A DNA stretch of 32,077 nt from Clostridiales bacterium (GTDB taxonomy: Bacteria; Bacillota; Clostridia; Oscillospirales; Oscillospiraceae), in assembly GCA_004553545.1 (NCBI GenBank), contig SFLD01000043.1, positions 1-32,077 of the forward strand. The letters run 5' to 3'. Shown in pieces: positions 31,792 to 32,077 of this stretch. The notes below the pieces were generated by a model. The model had not been told where the DNA came from and made no database searches. It saw only the letters and a list, made by a program, of their open reading frames with translations. Position numbers and translations under genes: made by a program. Positions within the stretch are counted from its first letter, which is position 1, and every line of letters begins with the position of its first letter.

Positions 31792-32077
31792 ATGACCTGC
31801 TACGAAGAACTGAAGGCCCGGGGCCTCATCGCCCAGGTGACCAACGAGGAGGAGATCCGGGATGTCATCAACAACGGCAAGGCTGTCTTCTACATCGGCT
31901 TTGACTGCACCGCGGACTCCCTGACCGCCGGCCACTTTATGGCCCTGACGCTGATGAAGCGCCTGCAGATGGCGGGCAACCGCCCCATCGCCCTCATCGG
32001 CGGCGGCACCACCATGATCGGCGATCCCTCCGGCCGCACCGACATGCGCAAGATGCTCACCAAGGAAGACATCGACC
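31792..32077 (+). CDS. tyrS: Tyrosyl-tRNA synthetase, N-terminal part (partial)
   Basis: The first 95 residues run to the window edge. ATG 31792 follows AAAGGAGAAGGA. The N-terminal class I catalytic start is clear: FYIGFDCTADSLTAGHFMAL, MKRLQMAGNRPIALIGGGTTMIGDPSGRTDMRKML. The usual HIGH-type motif of TyrRS (HIGH or HVGH after ADSL) reads TAGH here, so the first histidine is replaced by threonine. It charges tRNA-Tyr. The Tyr-specific T-box upstream agrees with the identity. Confidence 0.95.
   Translation, partial: MTCYEELKARGLIAQVTNEEEIRDVINNGKAVFYIGFDCTADSLTAGHFMALTLMKRLQMAGNRPIALIGGGTTMIGDPSGRTDMRKMLTKEDID

Noticed and set aside
1..32077. CRISPR array, tRNA or rRNA gene
   Set aside because: No regularly spaced repeats and no tRNA or rRNA sequence pattern were recognised on either strand.

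Overview
The window looks like a chromosomal segment of a high-GC, spore-forming clostridium, most likely of the Oscillospiraceae/Ruminococcaceae type. The evidence is a complete spoIIIA operon (AA to AH) behind a sigma-E-like promoter, a Gram-positive tyrosyl T-box leader, strong AGGAGG ribosome binding sites, DUF4364 and DUF3048 proteins, and the clostridial order spoIIIAH - asp23 - nusB - xseA - xseB - ispA - dxs - tlyA - nadK - argR - recN. No tRNA, rRNA, CRISPR array, insertion sequence or phage gene was seen.

Layout. (1) 1-4170: the end of dnaE; a leftward operon (DUF4364 protein, NUDIX hydrolase, small lipoprotein); a divergent DUF3048 lipoprotein; a cysteine-rich clostridial protein. 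These are separated by clear hairpin terminators. (2) 4176-13695: an accessory catabolic block, visibly less GC-rich than its flanks. A LysR regulator and a TSUP permease point left. A seven-gene operon points right: PF04199 cyclase-type hydrolase, Nramp-fold permease, dihydropyrimidine-dehydrogenase-like flavoprotein with a ferredoxin domain, cupin, Zn-alcohol dehydrogenase, IlvD/Edd-type dehydratase, second Zn-alcohol dehydrogenase. (3) 13751-15823: a DRE-TIM (isopropylmalate synthase-like) enzyme and a crotonase, in the GC-rich codon style of the genome, ending at a strong terminator. (4) 16011-20695: the sporulation operon. (5) 20699-24112: Asp23, nusB, xseAB and ispA. (6) 24168-30723: dxs, tlyA, nadK, argR, recN and a membrane beta-propeller-like protein. 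(7) 30773-32077: a Tyr T-box, a metallo-beta-lactamase-fold protein and the start of tyrS.

How the genes work together. Region 2 reads as one inducible pathway for an unidentified polyhydroxylated or cyclic organic compound: uptake, two alcohol oxidations, one Fe-S dehydration, one ferredoxin/flavin redox step, a hydrolytic step and a small cupin. Three of its proteins depart from the characterised members of their families at key motifs: the permease lacks the Nramp metal-binding motifs, the dehydratase lacks the DGI motif of biosynthetic IlvD, and the flavoprotein has no obvious active-site cysteine. This block is the best candidate for an undescribed system. Elsewhere the main oddities are a nusB gene that appears to carry an internal frameshifting deletion, a DUF4364 gene whose only well-placed start codon is ATA, and a T-box that controls a hydrolase gene lying in front of tyrS.
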